A stretch of 64,000 bases of DNA from Micropterus salmoides (lineage: Eukaryota; Chordata; Actinopteri; Centrarchiformes; Centrarchidae), in the NCBI RefSeq assembly GCF_014851395.1, contig NW_024042261.1:33805942-33869941 (forward strand), written 5' to 3'. The notes under the pieces are model-generated. The model made no database searches. It saw only the letters and a program-made list of their open reading frames with translations, and was not told the origin of the DNA. Positions 1 to 11,269 of this stretch are shown here, in pieces; position 1 is the stretch's first letter, and every line of letters begins with the position of its first letter. The translations under genes and the position numbers were made by a program.

Positions 1-664
1 CTGGTCTCCAAACCAGGGACCGGAGTTGTAAATTAGTCATGACTAGAAATCTGTTTGCATGACATCTACTTTCTATATTTTAAAAAGCAATGTCCCATGT
101 GTTTGTCCCTGTCAAATAAACAAGAAATGAATAAAAGTTGACCTTGCTTATGTGCTAGTAATCGGGAGGAAAAAAAGTTAAACTGTAATTAACTTCATGC
201 AAAATGTTCCTCAACAAGATTTCGCCCTCCCCAGCATCACAACAAAATCACCAGTCAGCTAGGCTGTTATTAGTCCATGTAATAGACGACGTCGAAATAA
301 AAATTTGTCGACGTGAATAGATCGTTGCATAGATGCCGTTTAAGGGAGAGAGCAATCTTCATATTAGGAAAATTTCTGGTTGTTTATTTCTAACGGCAAT
401 GCACTACAGGAAGCGCTCGGGGCAGTATCACTTCCACTTCCACCAACAATTCTGATTAGTGTAAGAACGTCATGCTTGTGTTTTTAAAAAACTGTGGAAG
501 TAGTAATAAATTTTGATAAATTTTCGAGCATGCAGACATCGAGTATATAGCCTGTTGTTTTGGCATCTCAGTTGTGTCACAAATACTTTCACCCCCAGGT
601 GTGTTCTTGTCTGTGGGCAGCCTAATTTAAAAGAAATGTGTTGTGGTTTTTTTAATCCAACCAG

Positions 665-1080
665 AAACTTCTAGATGCATATGAAGAACAGAATGTGGAA
701 GCCTATACTGACTCGGTGAGTGGACAGTTTTCTTTCAGCAGAATAAAGACATGTAGCTACGGTTCTTGCTCTGAGTTATTTGAAGTTTCTGCAGCAGTAT
801 GTAGTGGTCTTCCTTATAAATCAGTTTAAATCAGAATGTGTCCGTTTGAACTGTCTCGCTCCTGAAAAATTAATATCTGTTTCTTGACAAAAACTCTTCA
901 TGTCATCTAGCGTTTTGTGTGTGTTTGAAAAACAAACATAGAATGTTTAAATGCATCACATTACTACTCATTTCTCAGGTGAAGGAATACGACACCATTT
1001 CACGGTTGGACCAATGGCTCACCACCATGCTTCTCCGCATCAAGAAAACCATACAGGACGATGAGAGTGACCTTCGCTGA
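665..1080 (+). CDS. napa: alpha-SNAP, last two coding exons (partial gene)
   Basis: Two exons, 665..715 and 979..1080, encode the C-terminal 50 residues of a soluble NSF attachment protein. Exon 665..715 begins after a CAG acceptor and reads KLLDAYEEQNVEAYTDS. The second starts VKEYDTISRLDQWLTTML and ends KTIQDDESDLR before TGA. Both junctions are phase 0 with clean GT and AG sites. SNAP proteins recruit the ATPase NSF to SNARE complexes and stimulate their disassembly after membrane fusion; the C-terminal helices contact NSF. The acidic end with terminal DLR fits the alpha form better than the beta form, from memory of the family. Earlier exons lie upstream of the window. The first 660 bases look intronic. 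Confidence 0.85.
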
Positions 1081-1545
1081 CTTCCTTCTGTGTTCGTCTT
1101 CAAGCCGACAACAACCGACTTGCGTCCTTGTTTTGCCTTGAGCCTCTCACTTCCATTCTAGCAGCGGTCTTTTGTTCTGACCATGAACCCTCATTTTCCT
1201 TCAAAGATGGAATGTTTCTTTCCTACCCTCTGCGGTATTATTTTCTTGCCTTTTTAATCCACAATGCTCCAAAAATTGTCTTTAGAGGATAAACACTATT
1301 TCCCTGAGTGCCCATTGCACACATTATGTTAGTTGTATATTGTTTAGATAAAGGTATTAGCCCAACATTAGTTATTCATAAATGGGCTGTAATACCAAAA
1401 CACTCGTACCAGCACATTGATATAATAAAGATTTTATTAAAATGTTCTTGTTATAAAATGGATGAGAGGATGTCAATATACCAACACTTCGATTTACAAA
1501 ATATATTTTCGAGAATTTAAATAAACTCAACTGACCAAAATGCCA
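1081..1545 (+). other. napa: napa 3' untranslated region
   Basis: Non-coding DNA directly after the napa stop codon. Candidate polyadenylation signals AATAAA lie at 1434-1439 and 1520-1525. A third copy near 2175 could mark a longer transcript. The short reading frames here look like chance. Confidence 0.5.
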
Positions 1546-2205
1546 ATATATGTAAAAGCACACACAGGTTTTTGGTGCTTTTGTGAGTATTGTAGGTCAT
1601 ATCAGGGCACCTCTAATTAAACAGCACTTCATCTCGGCTGCAGAGCTCCTCTCCAAGCAGAGAGGCCAAGGGTTTCTGAGGTTAATCCACTGCAAATACC
1701 CACTCTGCCTTATACTGGGAAATTCTCAGGATGTGAACAGCTAGATTTGATGAAAAAATAATAATTAATCATACTTTTAGGAACTTTTTCAATTAATTTG
1801 CTAGTTGTTTGTTTTTTTTAAATTTCCATTGAAAGTGCTTTAATCCATAAAAGAAGGTGAAAGAAGCTCACCACCTTTGTGAACATTTGCATGGTTTGGT
1901 ATGGCTGAGAGTAGTAGCGCAGCCGTTTCCCACTGTATAGGAGTTATTCCTGAAGTGTGTTTTTTTTGTTTTTTTTGTGATTGTCTGATTTGTGTTCTTT
2001 TTCTGTCATAACTAATCAGGCTGAAAAAAATGGCCTGCACGAAATGCAATACATTGAAGAAAAAGGAGCTTTACTGATCTGAACACTGTGCTCATGTGCC
2101 CTCCTAATGATGTTGTCAATAGACAATTGGTCTTAAATCATTTGTATATCAGTGATGTTTTCTGTCGAACATTTAAATAAACCTGTCGCAGACACACAGC
2201 ATCCT
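1546..2205. other. intergenic, AT-rich, nothing recognised
   Basis: Between the likely napa polyadenylation site and the edge of the segmental duplication I see only AT-rich sequence with homopolymer runs and no supported gene or repeat family. Confidence 0.4.
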
Positions 2206-2485
2206 GGACGAGGCCTGTACCCGCATGCTCCCCTGTGTGAAGTGATCACCTGATCACCTAATTCATGTACAGACCTGCACCTGATGTAACCATCTCGTTG
2301 CCCCACCCCTTTCCATTAAAACGAAATCCTGACGTTTTGTGCACGTGTTTCCCCGTTGTTAGGACCTGACTGCACCTGGATACTATTTTCGTTGGCCACT
2401 TCAAACATATCTTTCTGCATTTGCTCTGTCGGCGGTCATTTTGGGTTTAGTAAGTATTTTATAAAACTATTTATTAATTTATAAG

Positions 2486-2830
2486 CTGTCAGTGAAGGTT
2501 CTCAGTCATCCAGGTCATAGTTATCTAGGGAAGGTTAAAATCAAGGGCACCTTGAATTGGTTGAAGATACTAGAAGACGTTTCGTCCCTCATTCCTCTGG
2601 AGTTGTTTGCCAAGATGATCGATATGGTTCGTTAGTGCTCCTGGCTGTTGTAACAAGAAGCCTCAAGTGGCTCGACCATCATCCTGGAGCACACAGGAAT
2701 CATATCGATCATCTTGGCAAACAACTCAACAGAGGTTAAACAGAGTTTCCGTACAAGTCAGTCAGAACTGAAAGTGTCTTGGAGGAGGGTTGAAACCTCT
2801 TCTAGTAGGTCTCAATGTAACTGTTTGCTT
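2486..2830. mobile_element. Penelope-like element terminal fragment (copy A)
   Basis: The stretch carries GAAGGTTCTCAGTCATCCAG and a later block on GGTTGAAGATACTAGAAG. The same motifs flank the reverse-transcriptase-bearing Penelope-like element at 42.0-44.5 kb. No reverse transcriptase is present. The cognate fragment in copy B is at about 45885-46240, so it was in place before the duplication. Confidence 0.6.
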
Positions 2831-4314
2831 GTAAAGTCTAGTCAAGTTTATGCTTTTTAATTGAGTTGTCTGGCTATTTAAATCCTTAAAAACGTTTTAA
2901 AACCGATTTCCGCGGGAGCTCACGTGTCTAAGGCAGCGGATAACTTATAGGTGAGCTGTAATCTGTCAAACATTACAGTTAAGAATGAGATCAAGTCACT
3001 TCGAGGCAGAAAGAACCACTTTGTCAAAGTCACACTTTGGAGCCGCAATCACTTTCTGGCCAGTGCAAAAGTGCATTTCATGGTAGCCTATCTGCCTGTC
3101 ATCGCTCCCACAGACTGCGTTAGATATAGTATGGCACAAAGAAGGTAAATAACGATAATTATAGTAGACATTACGATAATTACAAAATAGATTGCCTATT
3201 TACACTTTCCAAAATATAAATAATGAAATCAGACATGCCTACCAAACACAAAAAGCATCTAAAACAATAGTAGTCTACTGCGTGTAATCATGTCATGGCT
3301 GATAAAACTACAACCACTTCTTTGGCCACAGTTGTGATTATTTTATTAAAAGAAACGTTAAATTTTCACAAAGACATGCCTTTGCTATTATCACACAATA
3401 TCTATTGCTGTAAATGGGAGATCCCCTTTTGGCAAGAGTGAAATAAAGGAGTGATTTCTCTCAATTGTTATTTGTAAAACCAGTTTGCTCCTAATTAAAC
3501 ACTAGAGACACTGTGTTCAATTGAATCCCAATAGAATAACCTGCTGACTAGTGCTTTTGTTGCAGGCCTATTTATGCTATACAGGCCTGATTAATGTTGC
3601 AAACAAGGCCGCCTTCAGATAATGAGATTAATTTGTTGTTTAGGCCATAGTGTGTTATATATAAAATCAAAATATTTTATAAATAAACTATTAAGATCTG
3701 AATAGAGAGTAGTGATCTAATCACATTTCAATTTGCTTTTGATTTAACATACCAACAGGAAAACAATGTAGGCTACAGTTTGTCTGTAGGAGCCCGATTT
3801 GTTTGGTTCTGTCTTGTTTTGTCAGGTCTTGTCAGTCTTTATTTTGTTTTTTATATGTACTGGAACTCTGAATAAACACAAAATATGAGAATATAAAAGT
3901 AAATGTATGCTAATTTATTTTAATATGTAAATTTCAAACTGAAAAATAACATTTTTGGTCAACAGGGTTTTATTTTTGAATAAAATGTGCTTCCATTATT
4001 TCAGCTCTTTAAGTGGTGTTTGACAAAATGACCGCAACATCCAGCAATATAACTCACAATTTACATTAAGTAGCTACTGTACTATATTGTTAATTTCCAC
4101 TGAGGTTCAAGGATGTGAAGTTTGTGATGTGCTAATTTTCATTAAGGTGTACTGTCACTTCTTTCTGTTGGCAGGTACTTCCAGTGTGTCACCTACTGGC
4201 AGAGTCTGTGTGACCTAAAGACAATAACACACCAGGTCCCAGGACCATATCCCCCAAAATATGGTTAATTTGTAGGAACAACACACCACAGCTTTGTGTA
4301 CTTACCTTGGGCCA
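2831..4314. other. 5' flank of glycosyltransferase copy A
   Basis: No protein-coding exon is supported. An acceptor-like tract ending in TTGGCAG near 4174 lies about 140 bases before the start codon and is conserved in copy B near 48335, so a non-coding 5' exon junction there is plausible. Much of the stretch aligns to 46.25-48.47 kb in copy B, apart from the foldback element found only there. Confidence 0.45.
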
Positions 4315-5595
4315 ATGAGACTTATTCAAACATTCGTTGCTATGGTTCTCCTCGTCACTTTATTTCTGATCTTCTTCTACTCAACCCTACACCTAGAGAT
4401 AACCTACACTCAGAGGGCCAGAGCAGAGGACGGCCTGAAGAATCGCAGCCTCTGGTTCCACAACCCTGCTATGACAACACAACCCTCCAAGCAGGACATC
4501 TTCACCACGCCTCAACCAGATGTCCACAGTGTGTCTGTTTCTGATGGTTTCAAAAATACAATCACTCAGAATGACGCGTTCTGGAACCGTATGCTGTATT
4601 CAGGTCTCCTGAATCTGGACAAGGGAGGAAATCCTTTCAGACATGCCTCAAAGTGGTCTCGCTGCAGGGAGACAAATCTAGAGCTTCTGCAAACCAATGT
4701 GCACGACTTCTCCTCCTACCCTGTCTTAATCCGGGACTTTTTGCAAGGCATGAACTGCAGGTCCCCTCCAGTCCTGATCAATCAACCCAACAAGTGCATC
4801 TCCGCTGAAGAGGAGGGAGACAAGCAGACCTTCTTGCTTTTTGCCATCAAGTCAGTTCCTGGAAACTTTGAGCAGAGACAGGCGGTGCGGGAGACCTGGG
4901 CTCGAGAGGCAGTGAATCAGAGTAGACCAAAAGTGCGCACAGTGTTTCTCCTGGGTAGCTCCCCACAGGATGACCCTGACCTCAACTCACTGCTGTCGTT
5001 TGAAGCAAGACATTTTGGGGACCTCCTGCAGTGGGACTTCCATGAATCCTTCCTGAATCTGACACTCAAAATGAACGCGTTCCTCCAGTGGACACTGACA
5101 AACTGTCGTCATGTCTCCTTCATCTTTAGCGGGGATGATGATGTATTTGTCAACACACCAGGATTACTCAGCTACCTGCAGTCTCTGGAGCCTTCAAAAT
5201 CCTCTCAGTTGTATGTTGGACATGTTATAGGCACAGCGAGTCCCCTCAGAGATCCTAAAAGCAAATACTACATTCCTCTGAGCTTCTATGACGGCCCATA
5301 CCCTGCTTATGCTGGTGGAGGTGGTTTTCTTTTCTCTGGTGCATTGCTGCAACCCCTATATTCAGTTTCACATGTCATTCCTTTCTTCCCCATCGACGAT
5401 GTCTACACTGGGATGTGTTTTATGGCTCTGGGAGTTTCTCCTGAGGCACACACAAGCTTTCAGACCTTTGACATCAAGGAGCAGGATCGCGAGAATCTGT
5501 GTGTATATAAACATCTTATTCTGACTCACAGGCGCTCTCCACACCAGCTAATAAAGCTGTGGAAGGGCATTCACAGCCCTTTATTGACTTGTTGA
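4315..5595 (+). CDS. beta-1,3-N-acetylglucosaminyltransferase, b3gnt8-like, copy A
   Basis: Intronless 426-residue type II Golgi glycosyltransferase of family GT31, adding GlcNAc in beta-1,3 linkage to galactose-ended glycans. A signal anchor lies near residues 6-25. A stem of about 130 residues follows, then the catalytic domain: RQAVRETWARE, FLLGSS, the metal-binding DDD in FSGDDDVFVNT, YAGGGGFLFSG, and FPIDDVYTGMC near the end. I chose the ATG at 4315 because it aligns with the copy B start; the open frame extends to a TTG at 4294. AATAAA follows near 5929. The gene is tail to tail with bckdha, as human B3GNT8 is with BCKDHA from memory. A b3gnt2-like name is the alternative. Copy A has a 12-residue stem segment missing from copy B. 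Confidence 0.9.
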   Translation: MRLIQTFVAMVLLVTLFLIFFYSTLHLEITYTQRARAEDGLKNRSLWFHNPAMTTQPSKQDIFTTPQPDVHSVSVSDGFKNTITQNDAFWNRMLYSGLLNLDKGGNPFRHASKWSRCRETNLELLQTNVHDFSSYPVLIRDFLQGMNCRSPPVLINQPNKCISAEEEGDKQTFLLFAIKSVPGNFEQRQAVRETWAREAVNQSRPKVRTVFLLGSSPQDDPDLNSLLSFEARHFGDLLQWDFHESFLNLTLKMNAFLQWTLTNCRHVSFIFSGDDDVFVNTPGLLSYLQSLEPSKSSQLYVGHVIGTASPLRDPKSKYYIPLSFYDGPYPAYAGGGGFLFSGALLQPLYSVSHVIPFFPIDDVYTGMCFMALGVSPEAHTSFQTFDIKEQDRENLCVYKHLILTHRRSPHQLIKLWKGIHSPLLTC

Positions 5596-5733
5596 ACAGG
5601 ACTGGTGAGATAAAGATGATTGTGGGTTTTGTACTGTCCACTGTTGACATCTTGCAACGAATCTGAACTGTTGGCATAAAAAAAAAAAAAGGAAATGTGT
5701 AGTTAAGCAGCCTTTTAAGTTTTATCAGGACTT

Positions 5734-5789
5734 CTTTAGCTTTGCAAGGTTAAAAATGTACACCCATTTTTAACCTTGCAAAGCTAAAG
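5734..5789. repeat. 25-bp perfect inverted repeat (hairpin)
   Basis: Arms 5734-5758 and 5765-5789 are exact reverse complements separated by six bases. Copy B at about 49850-49905 has only the right arm. Confidence 0.9.
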
Positions 5790-6751
5790 ATGCATTCAGC
5801 ATTTTTGGTGGGTCCTGTGTGCATCAAGGGTAAAAATATTTTACAGCCAAGTTAATTTAAACCCCTTTTTTTTAGATTAACCCCTTCTCCCTCTGTTGTG
5901 CAATTTCTATTTTCCTACTGAACTTCAATAAAAACAATTCAACCAAGACAACAGAAAGTTCTACAGTTTATTTTCCACAACACCAAATGAAACATGAGCT
6001 AGAAAGGAGTACAGTTCTGGGATTTGGTGTGTAACAGCACTACAACATACAAACATAAATGTGTATATACTATACTAAAACCATCAAAATAGGTTCTTTA
6101 ACACAAGTTAAATCAGTCACCCCAATGATACACAAGGAAACCTGTTAAATCCAATAATCACTGAAGAGGACAGTTACAACAGAGGGAACATACACAACAG
6201 GGGTAAACTTCCACCATTTATTGCTTGATTTGTGTGTTACGTCTGTAGGCATAATGTATTCAAACTGCACCAGCAGGTTTTTGCTGCACAAGAACATTGA
6301 TGACCTTTAAATTACTGTGAAAAGAAGTGTGATTTTAAGCACGTACATAGGAGCTTCACTACTGACAGTAAATCTAAAAAAAAAAATCATAGGCCGTCAT
6401 GTAATGTCTCAGTCTTGAGATGGGATGGTCCTGCTTATCCCAGTAGTTCACCTCATCCACCGAACAGTAAGCTGAGCTGTCGTCACTGGTGCTGTGGTGG
6501 CCAATTCTGAAGAATGAACAGAATTATTTTTCTTAAATGGGCTTGTGTGCACCAAATGTTCCTTGTCAAAAATCTTTGGTAGAATTGCAACTGATTTATA
6601 AACCCCGTCACCGCATCCACAACCTTTAAGTCACTCCTTAAAGTTTAAAATATTTTATATAATCTCAAGCTTTCCAAACATCTTACAAACAAGTCACTTT
6701 TGAATAATATTTGTAGGCTACAGGTCCTAATTTATGTAACTCCACTTTTCA

Positions 6752-6784
6752 GATAAGAGGACATTTTTAAAATGTCCTCTTATC
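6752..6784. repeat. 16-bp perfect inverted repeat
   Basis: Arms 6752-6767 and 6769-6784 around one base. In copy B near 51270 only the inner 10 bases of the right arm match. Confidence 0.85.
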
Positions 6785-7400
6785 CATTTTTATTCTCTTT
6801 AACATTGTAAATATTGTTTTTTTATTTATATTTATTTTCTATTAATTAGTAGAGGTCATGAATCAGCCTTTTAGGATTTTTTACTCTCCCTGCAATTTCC
6901 TTTCCATTGTTATCTTTTAATCTTAATTTGTGCATCACTACAGGCAGGATTGACAATTTAGTGTAGTAAGCAACTGCTGTAATGACCACAGACATAAAAA
7001 CAAAACCTGTATTTAACTAGCACATCAGATGCACATTCTTTGTATGTTCTTTTTATTCTGTTTGTGTGTCCAGGTACATTGAACTTCTTCAATTCGTTGG
7101 TGAGGTTGTTCCTGCTTGTTTACTTTCCTGGCCACATGTGGCTGGGTGTGACATTGATGCAAGGATTGAAATGGCTTTCAAATGTTCTGTTCATTATTTT
7201 GTTGTGTTGTCTCTTTTTGATTTGTAAAATGGAAAAGAAAAAGACTTGTTTAAAGAGTAATATTCTTTTCTATTTGCTTATGATTGCTCGAATTAGTCAT
7301 CTTTTGTCAGTTTGTTTGATTTGCCAGTGTGTACACAAAGTGCTGCACTACCAAAGTAAATTTATTTATTTAATCTAGCTCTGTATTGTAATTACCAAGC

Positions 7401-7700
7401 TCCCTGCAACTCCACTGATTTTACTAACTGCTACTAGCATAACACCCAAAGAAAACATCTCTGGTTCTGCTACATTTTGATCCTTTTTTTAAACTGTTCA
7501 CCATGATTCCAATGATACTATGGGAGCGCAATACTAAACCAATGGACTATCGGTAATGAATGTGACTCTGTCTGTGCAGGAAAGACACCTGCCCAAGTGA
7601 TATTAAAGGAAAAGGAAGTCATTTCGATCCTCCAGCGAGTCAACAAGTCAGGGGAAGGGTCCTTCTGGCAACTTTATATTCCAGATATTTCTCAACACTA
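7401..7700. other. filler DNA replacing the 3' part of bckdha-A exon 7
   Basis: This stretch has no counterpart in copy B. It contains an acceptor-like CTGTCTGTGCAG at about 7580, followed on the plus strand by 40 open codons (GKTPAQVILKEKEVIS and onward) ending in TAA. The origin is not recognised. Confidence 0.4.
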
Positions 7701-7787
7701 AGTCCTTTGTAGCATTGTACACAGCAAACACATCATTACCATCTACACGGATGGACAGCATGCCATAACCTGGACCACGGGCAGCTG

Positions 7788-8409
7788 TATAATCAGAGAA
7801 TGTGTGGTGCCAAAGTTATCCCCGACAGAAAGTGTTTCCCCTGCCAGCGGTGAAGGCGGACTTTGGACTTCATCAAAGCGAATGAATGTGGATTGTTTAT
7901 TCTATCGTTTTAGTATTGTTTTATTACGGTACTGTATCAACATCACTGTAATCAGTTTAACACTTTGCTCGCCTCAACGTTACATCTCCTGGACTCGAAA
8001 TGTACATTAAACTGAATGCAGCATTGTAGACAATATTTTGTCCTTGTAATCCATGTTTCCATTGCATGGCCTTTGGATATTGCTGGAAATTGCCCCCCTC
8101 CTTAAAGGGTAAATTATTATCATAACAACTTAATAATGCATTGCATTTAAACAGAACTTTTCATAGGCCTACACAAAAAGCGATAACAGTAGCCTATTGG
8201 TCCTACCAGGCTGGACATGCAGTCTGCCAAAATATGTTTCCCTCTCCATAATGCACAGATGATAGCCTACCATCAAGTATTTAATTATGTGTAGGCTATA
8301 CTTCACATCATGACTAATAACAGGGGTGAATATGGAGAAGTTTCTATTTTCCCAGCAGTAGTTATAGTGGGATACAAATAATTTGGCAGGGGGATAACTA
8401 CCTTGGCAC
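7788..8409. other. insertion/deletion region in bckdha-A intron 6
   Basis: After the shared exon 7 end, copy A runs into sequence absent from copy B, including a CCCCTGCCAGCGG motif of the kind seen at ends of dispersed fish elements. It replaces the distal half of exon 6. No gene is seen. Confidence 0.4.
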
Positions 8410-10879
8410 GTCTCCTTGGCTGGCTGCTCCCTCTCCGAAATAACAGATTACAGCACGGTTCATGTTCCCTCTCTTGACTGCATATGCAGCTCCAGCCGCT
8501 GAAACACACATGCATGACTGGAGAGGTTAACACACAAGTAGGGATGAGCGGTTGATTCCAACCCTTGTTAGAGCTTAGAGGGATAAGAAGAAAGGATATA
8601 GTTGAAATATTTGGCAATGAAAATAAAATTTACATCTCATAATACTATGTAATAAAAGTAATAGGTTGATTTAATGAATATCACATCACAACTCATATGA
8701 AATGTTAATAACTATGACGTTAAAATGCATGAGCCTGAAGAAAAGTATTTAATGATAGCATGCAGGTTTCTTGGACTTTTATTGAACACATGTTATAGGT
8801 ACTATACAAATAAACTAAAACAGCTAAAATCAGAAGTACCTTGAAGGGCTACTGTAAATTTTATGTGCCACCAATCGCCGTTCTGGCTGTGTTTGAAGCC
8901 TCGAAGCTTCACATCTTTTTTTGGTAGTGGAAAGTGAAAAGAAAGCATCGAAGCTTCACCCGCCTATTCACAACACACAGATGGACAGCTCACTGAGGAA
9001 TCTGAGTGGCCAGATGGTGACAAAGTTCAGATCTCTGGAGCCATAGTGGACAGGCATCTGACGGCCCTTTCCGAGGTCATCAGCGTTGGCGTAACACTGA
9101 GCCATGAACAAATCCAGAGGAAAACCACGATACATCAGCACTCCTGCAGGGCCGCATAGGAATTATAACGCTGTCACACACAACACAAGAAAACCTGGGC
9201 AACTGATGGACATTTTCTTCCCTTGGACTGATTTCCCAAAGATACAATAAAACAAGCAACAACAGTAGTGCTGTGTGGTAAATGAACGGTGAAAAAAGGA
9301 TTTCTGAATGGTTGAGTATTTGAAACTAGTTCTAAAATGAAACTGCTATTGAAATCACCACTTAACATACTACATTGCTGGAACAATAGATTATTATACA
9401 ATACCTGCAAATGAAATGTGATCTGAACAATGTGAATGTAAAGGCTGACTTTCTGGTTTATCTGAATGACACTGAGGAACTGAATGACTAATGCAGTTTG
9501 ACATGGGTGTATTGCAAACATGTCATGTAATTAACTGACTGAATTAAGCACTGGTTACATCAAATACCATCATTCACATATTGTGCTCCAAAGCGAGCAC
9601 ACTTTTTAAACAGCCTAACGAGCTTGGAGCAGAGCTTTGGCATTATGGCATTATATCCTTACAAGTACATAATATCAACACTACACTACTTCTACCACAT
9701 AATATCACTACTAACAAGCCAATTGTCATGTCACCTCCAACCGAAATGAGATATAAAAATAAATGTTAAGGTAAGTAAACTGCTGCCAGAACTTTAAAAA
9801 AGTAACCCTACATCCAAAAAGGGATCTATGTCTGTCTACAACCACATCTGTCTGATCCTTACCAGCTTCTCTGTATTGACCAAACACCAGGTCGTTTGAG
9901 TCCAGAGCAGCAGCACTACCAATGTGTGTCCCCTCCTCGCCATAGTTGGTCATGTAGAAGGAAATCCGGCCCTGCAACAGAAACTTCTCAGTCCCCCATT
10001 TACACTCTTTAGCTGTTCAATGGTTAAACCTGGAAATGCACGAGGAAAAATGTACCTGTCTCTGTGACTCATAAAGAATGCGGTCCATTGTGTTCAGCAG
10101 AGTCATCTTCTGATAGAAGTTCAAAACTGTCTCTTTGGAGAGCTGAGCAGCAAACAAACACACTGACAAATTATCACTGGCCCAACAAAGTGTTTCAGAA
10201 GTGGATTTTATAGTGCCACTTTTAATAGCCACAGGTGTAGGCAGGCTAACTGTACCTGGGGGTCTTGAGAGGGGTTGATGATATTGCCCTGCCTGTCCAT
10301 CACCCGATACACTGGGATCCCAGAGATGACATTGGGCTGGATGAACTCAAGCTGATCCACAAACTCGGCTGATGCTCCAGGGAACTGTGGCTTCTCCAGT
10401 GATGAGTCAAAGGGCTGCTGCTGCTGCATGGCCTGTCAGATTGAAAACAAGCATTATTTATTAACAAACTTCACTGTGGCAAAGAAAGGCCTGCCCACAA
10501 CGGGACATTCATCTTATTCTTAATAATGACATCCAAAGAAAAAACCCTGGAGCTGCTCAGCTGAGACAGAAGGGGAAACTGACAAGTCCTTTATCTGATG
10601 CAATTAGAAGCTCATTATAAATTTTCCCCAGTGCTGTCTCTGTGCTAAATCCTCAAATAAACTATTGCTATGTAGAAAGTCACACAATTGTTTGGCGACT
10701 GCTTTCTCAAGGATTTTGGAGAGAAAGGAGCTTTTTAATAAGAGGTTAAATTACAGCTACTTCTAGGTACCTCCAAGAGGCAGGTTGATAGTTTAGATGA
10801 AGAAATCTTTAAGTTAGTTGGTAAAGATGGAGGTTTTACAGCTGTTTCTAACATTCCTGAGTTTAGAGATAAGTCGGTG

Positions 10880-11269
10880 ACAGTAGAGGACAGGACCTAG
10901 TGAATTTTGTCTCTAATAATTATGATTTTATCATTAAAGAAGCTCATGAAGTCCTTACTACTGAGGGCTGTAGGAATACATGGCTCAATATGTGGCCTGC
11001 CCCTGCTGCTGGAAAAATCCTTTGACAAAACAGTGATAGGAGTTCTGTGTTACACTGAGATATAGTAATGAATAAAAAGCTGATGGAATCACTTCCTTAA
11101 ATTTAACTACTGCGCTATCACAGTCTACAGAGTAAAATCTGCACACCCAAATTAACCCTGTCAGAGTTATAACATTTTGAAGGCGTGAATATAGCTCTTC
11201 CATAGTCTTGGAAGACAAAGTTTAAAAAATGTAACAGAATGAACTGATTAAGCAAACTTGATATTTACA
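10880..11269. other. junction beyond duplication copy A, nothing recognised
   Basis: Sequence after the duplication breakpoint. No coding exon or known repeat could be supported. Confidence 0.35.

Larger units (their letters stand above)
6390..10432 (-). pseudogene. bckdha: bckdha pseudogene (copy A)
   Basis: Seven of the eight bckdha exons are recognisable: exon 2 10256..10432, exon 3 10056..10142, exon 4 9863..9971, exon 5 8994..9143, exon 6 about 8410..8502, exon 7 about 7702..7782 and exon 8 about 6398..6512. Exons 2-4 look intact. Exon 5 has a 10-base deletion that shifts frame and a changed donor. Exons 6 and 7 have lost their 3' portions and donors, replaced by unrelated DNA. Exon 8 is cut after the LRHYMTA region, removing roughly the last 73 codons, and has an Arg to Cys change in the SSAYRS segment. 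Exon 1, with the mitochondrial targeting sequence, is absent. No functional E1 alpha can be made from this copy. Confidence 0.93.
2209..10879 (+). repeat. segmental duplication, copy A
   Basis: This block matches about 45585-58040 in the same orientation. Shared landmarks in order are a Penelope-like fragment, the flank of the glycosyltransferase gene, the gene itself, convergent bckdha exons 8 to 2, and part of bckdha intron 1. Homology stops at about 10879, before bckdha exon 1, which exists only beyond copy B. Over the aligned glycosyltransferase coding region differences are few, on the order of 1 percent by eye, and bckdha exon 2 appears identical, so the event looks recent. Copy A lacks several insertions seen in copy B and has its own deletions and filler DNA at 7.4-7.7, 7.8-8.4 and 8.6-8.8 kb. 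Confidence 0.92.
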
